Assembly: GCA_965653225.1 (NCBI GenBank)
Contig: CBFGZI010000181.1
Coordinates: forward strand, 1-5,635
DNA: 5,635 nt
Origin: JALZDI01 sp965653225
GTDB lineage: Bacteria > Actinomycetota > Actinomycetes > Propionibacteriales > Nocardioidaceae
Reading direction: 5' to 3'
Shown in pieces: positions 1-5,507 of the stretch. How positions within the stretch are numbered: the first letter of the stretch is position 1; every line of letters begins with the position of its first letter. Below the pieces are notes generated by a model. That model was not told the DNA's origin, searched no databases, and saw only the letters and a list, made by a program, of their open reading frames with translations. The translations under genes were made by a program, and so were the position numbers.

Positions 1-1
1 G

Positions 2-28
2 CTGGCCAAGGAGCTCACCACCTCCTGA
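2..28 (+). CDS. 3' end of an upstream gene (partial, unidentified)
   Basis: An open frame enters from the left edge and reads LAKELTTS before a TGA at 26-28. It would be the last eight codons of a plus-strand gene converging on the minus-strand gene that ends at 38, leaving a 9-base gap. Eight codons are too few to identify a family, and a chance open frame of this length is easy in GC-rich DNA. The support is the tight tail-to-tail fit with the next gene and the presence of a hairpin immediately downstream. Nothing can be said about function. Confidence 0.35.
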   Translation: MAKELTTS

Positions 29-30
29 CG

Positions 31-55
31 CGGGCGCTCAGCCGAGCCCGCTCGG
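31..55. terminator. GC-rich hairpin between convergent genes
   Basis: Two competing stems can form here. CGGG plus CTC (31-34, 37-39) pairs with GAG plus CCCG (44-50), with a two-base bulge and an AGCC loop. Alternatively CCGAG (42-46) pairs with CTCGG (51-55) around a CCCG loop. The structure covers the stop codon of the minus-strand gene and lies just past the stop of the plus-strand fragment. That position suits a two-way terminator or transcript-end hairpin. There is no T-run on either side, and GC-rich DNA forms such stems by chance, so this is only a candidate. Confidence 0.25.
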
Positions 56-823
56 TCGCGTCCATCCGGTCGCGGCGAACGCCTCGCGTACGCGGTCGCG
101 TAGCCGCCCGTTCGCGGCGAGCGCGCGCATCACCGCCTGCAGCGTGGCCAGGTCGTCGTGCTCGCCGGTGTCGTCCGGGGTCGCATCGGCGGCGTCGGCG
201 GAATCAGCGGCAGGGCCCAGGAGCTCGGCATACGGCTGCCACTGCGCCCGCAGCAGCGCGTGCAGCGCCTGCTGCGAGCCGAAGGGAACCACCGAGCCGC
301 CGGACACGGAGATCGGCTGGGTGAGCACACCCCACCGGCTGTCGTAGAGGTGGAACGACTCGGGCGTGGACCCGTCCTCCAGCTCCAGCAGGCACGGCCC
401 GTCGCCGAGGCGCCGGCGCACGTAGCTCGGCTCGGTGCGGTCGACGCAGCGTAGCTGCGCGTCGTCGAGCAGCGTCACGTAGACCGGCGTGCGGGCGTCG
501 TCACGCAAGTACGGCGCGGCCGGCACGAAGCCGGGGACGCTCACATGGGCGCTGTGCCCGACCGCGCACCCCGTCAGCGTCGCGGCCACCAGTGGCACGG
601 GCCCGCCGACACCGTGCCGGGCGAGCTTGCGGTGCATCACCGCCGGCGAGGCGTTGGAGCCCACGGCCACCACCGGCGTCCGCGGCTCGTCCGCGGAGCC
701 GGCGAGCAGGTCGGCGGCCGAGAGTGGCGTGAACCGCCCGTCGACCAGCAGCCCGGAGCACCGCGCGGCGGTGCCGGGATAGGCCCACGGGCTGGCAGTC
801 AGGTGGTCGGCCGTCTCGGACAT
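38..823 (-). CDS. gamma-glutamylcyclotransferase-like (GGCT-fold) protein
   Basis: A 261-residue soluble protein if started at ATG 823. Residues 51-57 read VVAVGSN, matching the family's YGSN substrate-binding loop except that Val replaces Tyr. VDRTEPSYVRR (128-138) fits the LDxxEGxYxR motif, so Glu131 would be the catalytic acid. These two motifs are the basis of the call. Known members cyclise gamma-glutamyl amines or peptides to 5-oxoproline; the substrate here is unknown. A low-complexity Ala/Asp stretch (about 204-224) precedes a short helical tail. In-frame starts also exist at 853 and 877 (ATG) and 886 (GTG). I prefer 823 because the residues added upstream are a simple 5-residue repeat, but none has a convincing ribosome site. 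It lies downstream of the membrane protein gene on the same strand, 15 to 78 bases away depending on the start, so co-transcription is likely. Class fairly likely; activity unproven. Confidence 0.72.
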   Translation of the reverse strand: MSETADHLTASPWAYPGTAARCSGLLVDGRFTPLSAADLLAGSADEPRTPVVAVGSNASPAVMHRKLARHGVGGPVPLVAATLTGCAVGHSAHVSVPGFVPAAPYLRDDARTPVYVTLLDDAQLRCVDRTEPSYVRRRLGDGPCLLELEDGSTPESFHLYDSRWGVLTQPISVSGGSVVPFGSQQALHALLRAQWQPYAELLGPAADSADAADATPDDTGEHDDLATLQAVMRALAANGRLRDRVREAFAATGWTRPSGLG

Positions 824-868
824 ACGTGGCTCGGACTCACGTGGCTCGGTCATGGCTGGCTCGGTCAG
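824..868. repeat. three tandem 15-bp units at the start of the cyclotransferase-like gene
   Basis: Units 824-838, 839-853 and 854-868 share the core GGCTCGG. The first two are identical for 11 bases (ACGTGGCTCGG) and the third has diverged. Read in the gene's frame on the minus strand, they give a 5-residue repeat with T/S-E-P in each unit (TEPAM, TEPRE, SEPRM). Depending on which ATG is used, the repeat is either an N-terminal extension or untranslated leader. Two of the candidate ATG codons (853 and 823) lie at repeat-unit borders, so gain or loss of units could move the start without changing frame. Confidence 0.8.
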
Positions 869-901
869 GTCAGCCATCGCCGGCACGCCGACCCGAGCGG
901 C

Positions 902-1372
902 TCAGCCGCTCCCCACGGCGGACAGGCGCTTGGCAGCCCAGGCCGAGAAGGCGTAGGCGGCCGCGGCCACCAGCGGCAGCACGACCCACATCCACACCGA
1001 GAAGATCACGTCGATCAGCACCGCCAGCACCACGATGGTCAGCAGGGCGACACCGAGCACGCTGGTGATGACGGGCTCGGGCACCGCCAGCGTCCGCAGC
1101 AGGCGCGCACCGGCGAGGATCATCAGCACGCCGATCGCCAGCAGCATGAACCCGCCCGCCGAGCCACAGCTCGTCGTGCCCCGCACTACCTCGCACGCCT
1201 GCTGGCCACCGAGCACGAGCACCTGGGCGAGCACCGCCACCAGCAGGCCGACCGCGGCAGCGGTGACCACGTAGGGCATCCGGGGGCTGCGCGGACCGAC
1301 CACCCGGCGACTGAACCGACGGCGCTTGCGTCGTGTCCGGCCAGGCTGGGCGGCGGTCTCGTCGCTGGACAT
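902..1372 (-). CDS. small four-helix integral membrane protein, function unknown
   Basis: A 156-residue protein that I do not recognise as a named family. A very basic N-terminus (RRKRRRFSRR, 14-23) should stay in the cytoplasm. Four hydrophobic segments follow at about 34-55, 73-92, 101-126 and 129-147. The positive-inside rule then places the loop at about 56-72 outside; it carries two cysteines, C60 and C69, eight residues apart, which could form a disulfide. The C-terminus would be cytoplasmic. The ATG at 1372 has no Shine-Dalgarno sequence at a usable distance, but CACACT lies exactly 6 bases upstream, as expected for a leaderless transcript. The gene follows tRNA-Pro by 77 bases and precedes the cyclotransferase-like gene on the same strand. 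That the ORF is real rests on its hydrophobic pattern and actinobacterial codon bias. No activity can be inferred. Confidence 0.75.
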   Translation of the reverse strand: MSSDETAAQPGRTRRKRRRFSRRVVGPRSPRMPYVVTAAAVGLLVAVLAQVLVLGGQQACEVVRGTTSCGSAGGFMLLAIGVLMILAGARLLRTLAVPEPVITSVLGVALLTIVVLAVLIDVIFSVWMWVVLPLVAAAAYAFSAWAAKRLSAVGSG

Positions 1373-1449
1373 GGCCTAAGTGTGCCTCATCGGCCCGGTG
1401 ACAAAACGAAAGCCCGTCTCGACGAGTTCTCGATCCAGGCTCCACCTCA
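1373..1449 (-). promoter_or_regulatory. spacer after tRNA-Pro with a putative -10 for the membrane-protein gene
   Basis: Read on the minus strand, this spacer holds CACACT (1384-1379) followed by 6 bases and then the ATG at 1372, so transcription could start on the A of the start codon. TTGTCA, one mismatch from the classic -35 TTGACA, lies 14 bases before it, shorter than the usual 16-18. Nearer the tRNA is a T-rich patch (CTTTCGTTTTG), which might be what is left of a tRNA terminator, but no stable stem precedes it. The promoter call is inference from spacing alone. Confidence 0.35.
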
Positions 1450-1526
1450 TGGTCGGGCTGACAGGATTTGAACCTGCGGCCTCGTCGTCCCGAACGACGC
1501 GCGCTACCAAACTGCGCCACAGCCCG
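1450..1526 (-). tRNA. tRNA-Pro (anticodon CGG)
   Basis: A complete cloverleaf can be folded on the minus strand. The 7-bp acceptor stem pairs CGGGCTG (1526-1520) with CAGCCCG (1460-1454). The D-arm has GCGC/GCGC around AGTTTGGTA. The anticodon stem CGTCG/CGACG holds the loop TTCGGGA, giving anticodon CGG, which reads CCG proline codons. The T-arm has GCAGG/CCTGT around TTCAAAT, with one G-U pair. The discriminator base is A and the 3' CCA is encoded (1452-1450), so the CCA-adding enzyme would not be needed. CCG is a frequent proline codon at high GC, so this is a heavily used tRNA. It starts 34 bases after the phosphoesterase stop, on the same strand. Confidence 0.96.
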
Positions 1527-1537
1527 ATGGCCCGGTG

Positions 1538-1543
1538 AGTCTA
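1538..1543 (-). promoter_or_regulatory. possible -10 box for tRNA-Pro
   Basis: TAGACT on the minus strand fits the TANNNT pattern and lies 11 bases before the first base of the mature tRNA, so a transcript would carry a leader of about 5 bases. I find no good -35 at 16-19 bases upstream (the sequence there includes TTCCTG). The tRNA may instead be processed from read-through of the phosphoesterase mRNA. Confidence 0.35.
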
Positions 1544-1560
1544 CCTGAGGCGCCGGGGCT

Positions 1561-2514
1561 TCAGGAAACCGGCAGCAGCGTCAGCAGGGTCGCCTCCGGA
1601 CGGCAGCAGAACCGCACCGGGGCGTACGGAGAGGTGCCCAGTCCCGCCGACACGTGCACCCACGAGCTCTCCGCCTCGACCGTGTGCCGGTGCAGCCCCT
1701 TGGCCCGTCCCGGGTCGAGGTCGCAGTTGGTCACCAGCGCGCCGTAGCCCGGCACGCACAGCTGGCCGCCGTGGGTGTGGCCGGCCAGCAGCAGGTCGTA
1801 GCCGTCGCGGGTGAACGCGTCGAGCACCCGCAGGTACGGCGCGTGCGTGACGCCCATCCGCAGGTCGGCCGTGTCGTCGGCCTGCCCCGCGACCGCGTTG
1901 AGGTCGTCGGAGTGCAGGTGCGGGTCGTCCACCCCCGCCAGCGCCAGCCGCACGTCGCGCACCTTGAGCTGCTCGCGCCGGTTGCTGAGGTCGGTCCAGC
2001 CGTGCTCCACGAACACGCTGCGCAGGTCGCGCCACGGCAGCGGACGGCCCTTTCGCGTCTTGTCCTGCCCCGACGGCAGCAGGTAGCGCACCGGGTTCTT
2101 CAGGATCGGCGCGAAGTAGTCGTTGGAGCCGAGCACGAACACCCCGGGCACGTCGAGCAGCGGCCCGAACGCCTCCACCACGCTGGGCACGGCATCCGGG
2201 TGACCGAGGTTGTCGCCGGTGTTGACGACCAGGTCGGGCTGCAGCGACGCCAGGTCACGCACCCACGCCCGCTTGCCGGCCTGGTCCGGCGACAGGTGGA
2301 GGTCGGAGACATGCAGCACCTTCAGCGGCCGCGTTCCCGGCGGCAGCACGCCGACCTCGACGCGGCGCAGCGTGTACGCACGCACCTCGTACGCCGCGCC
2401 GTAGACGACTGCTGCCGCGCCCAGCACGCCCAGCCCCGCGCCGATCCGCAAGCCCGGCCTGAGGCCCCGCTTCACCCATGGATGCACCGCACCAGGCTGC
2501 CACACTGTGCCCAT
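1561..2514 (-). CDS. calcineurin-like metallophosphoesterase, membrane-anchored (Rv3683/YkuE type)
   Basis: A 317-residue protein from ATG 2514. A hydrophobic segment at about 21-42 looks like a single membrane anchor or uncleaved signal. The two-metal phosphoesterase motifs follow in order: SDLH (70-73), TGDN (99-102), GSND (129-132), a histidine at 224 (VTHAP) and GHTHGG (245-250). These residues normally bind two metal ions and hydrolyse phosphate esters; the substrate of this subgroup is not known to me. The usual GNHD is GSND here, so its His is replaced by Asn and its Asn by Ser. The downstream start GTG 2475 would give 304 residues beginning at KRGLRPGL and is about as plausible from family length; neither start has a good ribosome site. 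The frame stays open to 2637, but that part overlaps yqeY on the other strand and should not be coding. In mycobacteria the counterpart sits next to ponA2, as it nearly does here. It may be co-transcribed with tRNA-Pro. Confidence 0.9.
   Translation of the reverse strand: MGTVWQPGAVHPWVKRGLRPGLRIGAGLGVLGAAAVVYGAAYEVRAYTLRRVEVGVLPPGTRPLKVLHVSDLHLSPDQAGKRAWVRDLASLQPDLVVNTGDNLGHPDAVPSVVEAFGPLLDVPGVFVLGSNDYFAPILKNPVRYLLPSGQDKTRKGRPLPWRDLRSVFVEHGWTDLSNRREQLKVRDVRLALAGVDDPHLHSDDLNAVAGQADDTADLRMGVTHAPYLRVLDAFTRDGYDLLLAGHTHGGQLCVPGYGALVTNCDLDPGRAKGLHRHTVEAESSWVHVSAGLGTSPYAPVRFCCRPEATLLTLLPVS
2501..2506 (+). promoter_or_regulatory. yqeY: putative -10 for a leaderless yqeY transcript
   Basis: CACACT is separated by GTGCCC (6 bases) from the ATG at 2513, the spacing that puts transcription start on the A of ATG. 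No Shine-Dalgarno sequence is present. The same hexamer at the same distance precedes the membrane-protein gene on the other strand. The first base departs from the TANNNT consensus and no clear -35 is visible, so this is inference. Confidence 0.35.
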
Positions 2515-2974
2515 GGCTGAACTCAAGGAACGTCTGCGCGCGGACCTCACCGCCGCGATGAAGGCCCGCGACTCGCTGCGCTCGTCGACGCTGCGGATGG
2601 TGCTCACCGCCATCACCAACGCCGAGGTCGCGGGCAAGCAGGCGCGCGAGCTCGACGACGCTCAGGTCGTCGACGTGCTGGCCACCGAGATGAAGAAGCG
2701 CCGGGAGGCGGCCACCGCCTTCGACGACGCGGGGCGCCGGGAGCTCGCCGACAAGGAGCGCGCCGAGGCCGAGGTGATCACCGACTACCTCCCGGCGCAG
2801 CTGACCCCCGACGAGATCAGCGCGATCGTGGCCGACGCGATCGAGACCACCGGAGCGGCGGACCAGGGCATGAAGGCCATGGGCAAGGTCATGGGCGTCG
2901 TGCAGCCGCAGGTGAAGGGCCGCGCCGACGGTTCCGTCGTGGCCGCCGAGGTCAAGCGCCGGCTCGGCGGCTAG
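2513..2974 (+). CDS. yqeY: YqeY/GatB-related protein
   Basis: A 153-residue soluble, helix-rich protein of the usual length for the family (about 150). Diagnostic stretches are MKARDSLRSSTLRMVLTAI (16-34), EVITDYLPAQLTPDEI (87-102) and the C-terminal signature MKAMGKVMGVVQP plus VKGRADGS (120-141), which resembles the tRNA-binding tail domain of the GatB amidotransferase subunit. The family is taken to act around tRNA or aminoacyl-tRNA, but its exact job is not settled. An in-frame GTG lies six bases earlier (2507). I prefer ATG 2513 because family members begin with a short Met-x-Glu-Leu-Lys leader and because a -10-like hexamer sits 6 bases before it. It diverges from the phosphoesterase gene and ends 10 bases from the stop of the PBP gene, tail to tail. 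Confidence 0.93.
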   Translation: MAELKERLRADLTAAMKARDSLRSSTLRMVLTAITNAEVAGKQARELDDAQVVDVLATEMKKRREAATAFDDAGRRELADKERAEAEVITDYLPAQLTPDEISAIVADAIETTGAADQGMKAMGKVMGVVQPQVKGRADGSVVAAEVKRRLGG

Positions 2975-2984
2975 CGCCGGTCGG

Positions 2985-5447
2985 TCAGCCGGGCCCGTGG
3001 CCGCCGTTCCCGTGGCCCGGCGGCTGCGCGCCACCGCCGCCGCCCCCGGCCGGCTTCTGCGGCTTGGGCTGTGGCTGCGGCTTGGGCTGTGGCTGCGGTT
3101 GCGGCTGGGGCTGTGGCTGCGGCTGGGGCTGTGGCTGCGGCTCCGGCGCGGGAGCCGGCGGGACGTACGGCGTCCCGTCGGAGACGTAGATGACCACGGT
3201 GTCGCCGCTGGCAGCGGTGGAGTACGAGCCCGGCGAGGTGTAGGCCACCGTGCCGTAGCTGTAGTCGGAGTCGACCTTGTAGCTGTTCTCGATGACGGCG
3301 TTGAATCCGAGCTTGTCGAGCTTGCGGCGCGCGTCCTCGGGGTTCATGCCACCGGTCGGCGGCACGGTGACCTCGACGCCCTTGATCAGGTGGGCGTTCG
3401 GCGGGACGAACGCCTTGTTGGGCAGCCACTTCTGCACCACGCTCATCGCTGCGCCCCAGATGGGTGCCGCGGTTCCGCTACCCGAGGGGTCGTACAGGAT
3501 CTCGTTGCCCATCTGCTTGCCGATGAGCGACTCGGGGTGGCCCACGTCGTTGGCGCCGGCGACCATCGTGGCGCCGACCAGGTTCGGCGTGTAGCCCATG
3601 AACCACACCGACTGCGCGTTCTGCGTGGTCCCGGTCTTGCCGGCGTCGGGCTGGTTCAGGGAGTACGCCTCGGCGAACCCGCCGGGGGCGGTCACGCCCT
3701 GCAGCACGTCGTTGATCCCGTCGGCGACGGACGGCTTGAGGACCTGCTTGCAGTTGGCGTTGTCGATCGCCAGCGCGTTGCCGTCGCGGTCGGTCACCCG
3801 GGTGACCGGGATCGCGTCACAGTGCTTGCCCCGGGCCGCGAACGTGGCGTACGCCTCGGCCATGGCGACGGGAGACACGTCGGCGACGCCGAGCGTGAAC
3901 ACCGGCACCTGGTACCTGTTGGGCACGTTGAGGCCCAGCTTGTTCGCGATCCTCCACGGCATGCACAGGCCGGTGCGCTGCTCGAGCTGTAGGTAGAAGG
4001 TGTTCACCGACAGCTGGGTGCCGGTGTAGAGGTTCATGTTGCCGGACTCGGTGGAGTTCTCCGCGGTGTAGGAGCCGGCCAGGTTGCGCCGCGGGCAGGT
4101 CTTGCTCTGGTAGTCGTCCTGGTTGATCGTCAGCGACGGCGGCGAGTAGATCGTGGTGTCCAGCGGGATGCCCTGGGTCAGGGCGGCCGCCAGCACGAAC
4201 GCCTTGAACGTCGACCCAGGCTGGAAGCCTGCGCTGTTGGTGTACTCGGGCGGGGTCGTGTAGTTGACGTAGGTCTGGCCGCGCTTGACGTTGTTGCCCA
4301 TCGGCCGCGACTGCGCGATCGCCCGCACCTCGCCGGTGCCGGGCTCCACCATCGCCAGCCCGCCGATCACGTTGTTGGTCGGGTCGATATGGCTCTTGAC
4401 GGCCTGGTTGGCCGCCCGCTGGAACCGCAGGTCGAGGGTGCTGCGGATCGTCAGCCCGCCGGCCAGCAGCAGCCGCTCGCGGTCCTCGCGGTTGGTCCCG
4501 AGCGCGGACTGGGTGAGCAGCCAGTTCTCGACGTAGTCGCAGAACCACGGTGCCTTCGACGACACGCAGCCGTTGCTGATCGACTGGAGGTGGAGTCCGA
4601 GCGGCTTCTTCTCCAGCTTGTCGGCGCGCTGGGGGGTGATCACCCCGAGCTGGCCCATGCGCTCGAGCACGACGTCACGGCGGTCGCGTGCGTACTTCGG
4701 GTTGTTCGTGGGGTCGTAGGTGGTGGGGTTCTGCACCAGGCCCGCGAGCAGCGCCGACTGCCGCGTGTTGAGCTTCTTGGCCGGGATGCCGAAGAAGTGC
4801 TGTGCGGCCGCCTCGATGCCGTAGGCGCCGTCGCCGAAGTAGGCGATGTTGAGGTAGGCCAGCAGGATCTGGCGCTTGCTGTGCGTCTGCTCGACCCCGA
4901 GCGCGTAGCGCAGCTCACGCACCTTGCGTGCGTAGGTGTCGTCGGTGGCCGCCAACCGCTCGGCCTCGGTGTCGGCCTGCTCGATCAGGGTCATCTTGAC
5001 CAGCTGCTGGGTGATAGACGACCCGCCCTGCACGGTCTCGCCGCTGGACTGGTTGGCGATCAGCGCGCGCAGCGTGCCCTGGATGTCGAGCGCCCCGTGC
5101 TGGTAGAAGCGGTAGTCCTCGATCGAGACAATGGCCTTCTGCATGATCGGGGAGACGTCTTTGAGGCTGTCGAGCTCCACCCGGTTCTGGTCGTACAGCG
5201 TCGCCAGCGTCGCGCCCCGCCGGGTCAGGATGCGGCTGCGCTCGGGCGAGGGCTCGGTGTTCAGCTGCAGCGGCAGCTCGTTGAGGACGACGTTCTTGCC
5301 CTCGTGCGCGCTGTAGCCCAGCAGCCCGGCGAACGGGATGGCCAGGCCCGCAAGCAGGACTCCGGTGAGCACGCTGACGCCGACCAGAACGGTCAGCTGC
5401 GAGAGCTTGCCGGCGGAGTTGCGCACGGACAGCTGGGGCAGGGGCAT
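2985..5447 (-). CDS. ponA2: bifunctional class A penicillin-binding protein with one PASTA domain
   Basis: An 820-residue enzyme that polymerises and cross-links peptidoglycan outside the membrane. A short cytoplasmic start leads into one membrane helix (about 18-45). The GT51 glycosyltransferase domain follows: EDYRFYQHG (110-118, Glu110 catalytic), QGGSSITQQLVK (140-151), the RKVRELRYAL region (174-183) and LLAYLNIAYFG (195-205). The transpeptidase has GSTFK (411-415, Ser412 nucleophile), SVN (480-482) and KTG (604-606). One PASTA domain (about 689-757) is followed by a Pro-Gln/Pro-Lys tail and a Gly-rich end. Six cysteines (294, 303, 451, 495, 543, 566) all lie outside the membrane. The symbol rests on domain order and on the nearby Rv3683-type phosphoesterase; orthology was not tested. 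ATG 5447 is preferred to GTG 5480 because TACTCT, a good -10, lies 6 bases before it, which would place the GTG upstream of the transcript. Confidence 0.95.
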   Translation of the reverse strand: MPLPQLSVRNSAGKLSQLTVLVGVSVLTGVLLAGLAIPFAGLLGYSAHEGKNVVLNELPLQLNTEPSPERSRILTRRGATLATLYDQNRVELDSLKDVSPIMQKAIVSIEDYRFYQHGALDIQGTLRALIANQSSGETVQGGSSITQQLVKMTLIEQADTEAERLAATDDTYARKVRELRYALGVEQTHSKRQILLAYLNIAYFGDGAYGIEAAAQHFFGIPAKKLNTRQSALLAGLVQNPTTYDPTNNPKYARDRRDVVLERMGQLGVITPQRADKLEKKPLGLHLQSISNGCVSSKAPWFCDYVENWLLTQSALGTNREDRERLLLAGGLTIRSTLDLRFQRAANQAVKSHIDPTNNVIGGLAMVEPGTGEVRAIAQSRPMGNNVKRGQTYVNYTTPPEYTNSAGFQPGSTFKAFVLAAALTQGIPLDTTIYSPPSLTINQDDYQSKTCPRRNLAGSYTAENSTESGNMNLYTGTQLSVNTFYLQLEQRTGLCMPWRIANKLGLNVPNRYQVPVFTLGVADVSPVAMAEAYATFAARGKHCDAIPVTRVTDRDGNALAIDNANCKQVLKPSVADGINDVLQGVTAPGGFAEAYSLNQPDAGKTGTTQNAQSVWFMGYTPNLVGATMVAGANDVGHPESLIGKQMGNEILYDPSGSGTAAPIWGAAMSVVQKWLPNKAFVPPNAHLIKGVEVTVPPTGGMNPEDARRKLDKLGFNAVIENSYKVDSDYSYGTVAYTSPGSYSTAASGDTVVIYVSDGTPYVPPAPAPEPQPQPQPQPQPQPQPQPQPKPQPQPKPQKPAGGGGGGAQPPGHGNGGHGPG
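2988..3021. repeat. inverted repeat at the 3' end of the PBP gene
   Basis: GCCGGGCC (2988-2995) and GGCCCGGC (3014-3021) form an 8-bp stem around an 18-base loop. It sits in the last codons of the PBP, just beyond the yqeY stop. With only 10 bases between the two convergent genes, this is the best candidate for a transcription-end structure for yqeY. It has no T-run, lies inside coding sequence made of Gly/Pro codons, and could be compositional. Confidence 0.3.
3061..3138. repeat. 18-bp tandem repeat coding the Pro-Gln/Pro-Lys tail of the PBP
   Basis: On the plus strand, units 3061-3078 and 3079-3096 are identical to each other. A 6-base partial unit (GGTTGC, 3097-3102) follows, and units 3103-3120 and 3121-3138 are again identical to each other. 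The two pairs differ at one base (T versus G, sixth from the left in the 5th-6th positions of GGCTTG/GGCTGG), which switches Lys to Gln on the coding strand. Unit length is a multiple of three, so copy-number change keeps frame. The product is an extended, proline-rich, partly basic segment (about 769-798) beyond the PASTA domain, facing the cell wall. Confidence 0.92.
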
Positions 5448-5453
5448 GGCACG

Positions 5454-5459
5454 AGAGTA
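5454..5459 (-). promoter_or_regulatory. putative -10 of the PBP gene, leaderless
   Basis: TACTCT on the minus strand matches TANNNT. CGTGCC separates it from the ATG at 5447, so transcription would begin at the start codon. No Shine-Dalgarno sequence lies between. The -35 position (GTGTGG at 17 bases) is weak, as is common in actinobacterial promoters. Confidence 0.5.
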
Positions 5460-5507
5460 CGCGCTCAGATCACCTACCACACACCAGGCGGTACGTGCCG
5501 CCCAAAT

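Noticed and set aside
1391..1440. Rho-independent terminator after tRNA-Pro
   Set aside because: A T-rich patch (CTTTCGTTTTG on the minus strand) is present, but the stems before it are only 3-4 bp or have loops too small to form.
545..1471. 308-codon open frame on the plus strand across the two left-hand genes and part of the tRNA
   Set aside because: The product is full of His, Arg, Gln and Gly with no fold pattern, and it runs into a tRNA gene. It is explained by codon bias of the minus-strand genes.
1654..2520. 288-codon plus-strand frame opposite the phosphoesterase
   Set aside because: The opposite strand has all the metal-site motifs of a known family; this frame shows only Arg/Val/His-rich low complexity.
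2515..2637. N-terminal extension of the phosphoesterase to 2637
   Set aside because: It would overlap 123 bases of the well-supported yqeY gene on the other strand, and family members begin close to the membrane segment.
3061..3138. CRISPR-like array
   Set aside because: The units are contiguous 18-mers with no spacers and lie in frame inside the PBP gene; this is a coding tandem repeat.
5448..5480. GTG start at 5480 for the PBP (831 residues)
   Set aside because: The 11 added residues precede the usual short cytoplasmic leader, and the best -10 box lies inside them, so they would not be transcribed.
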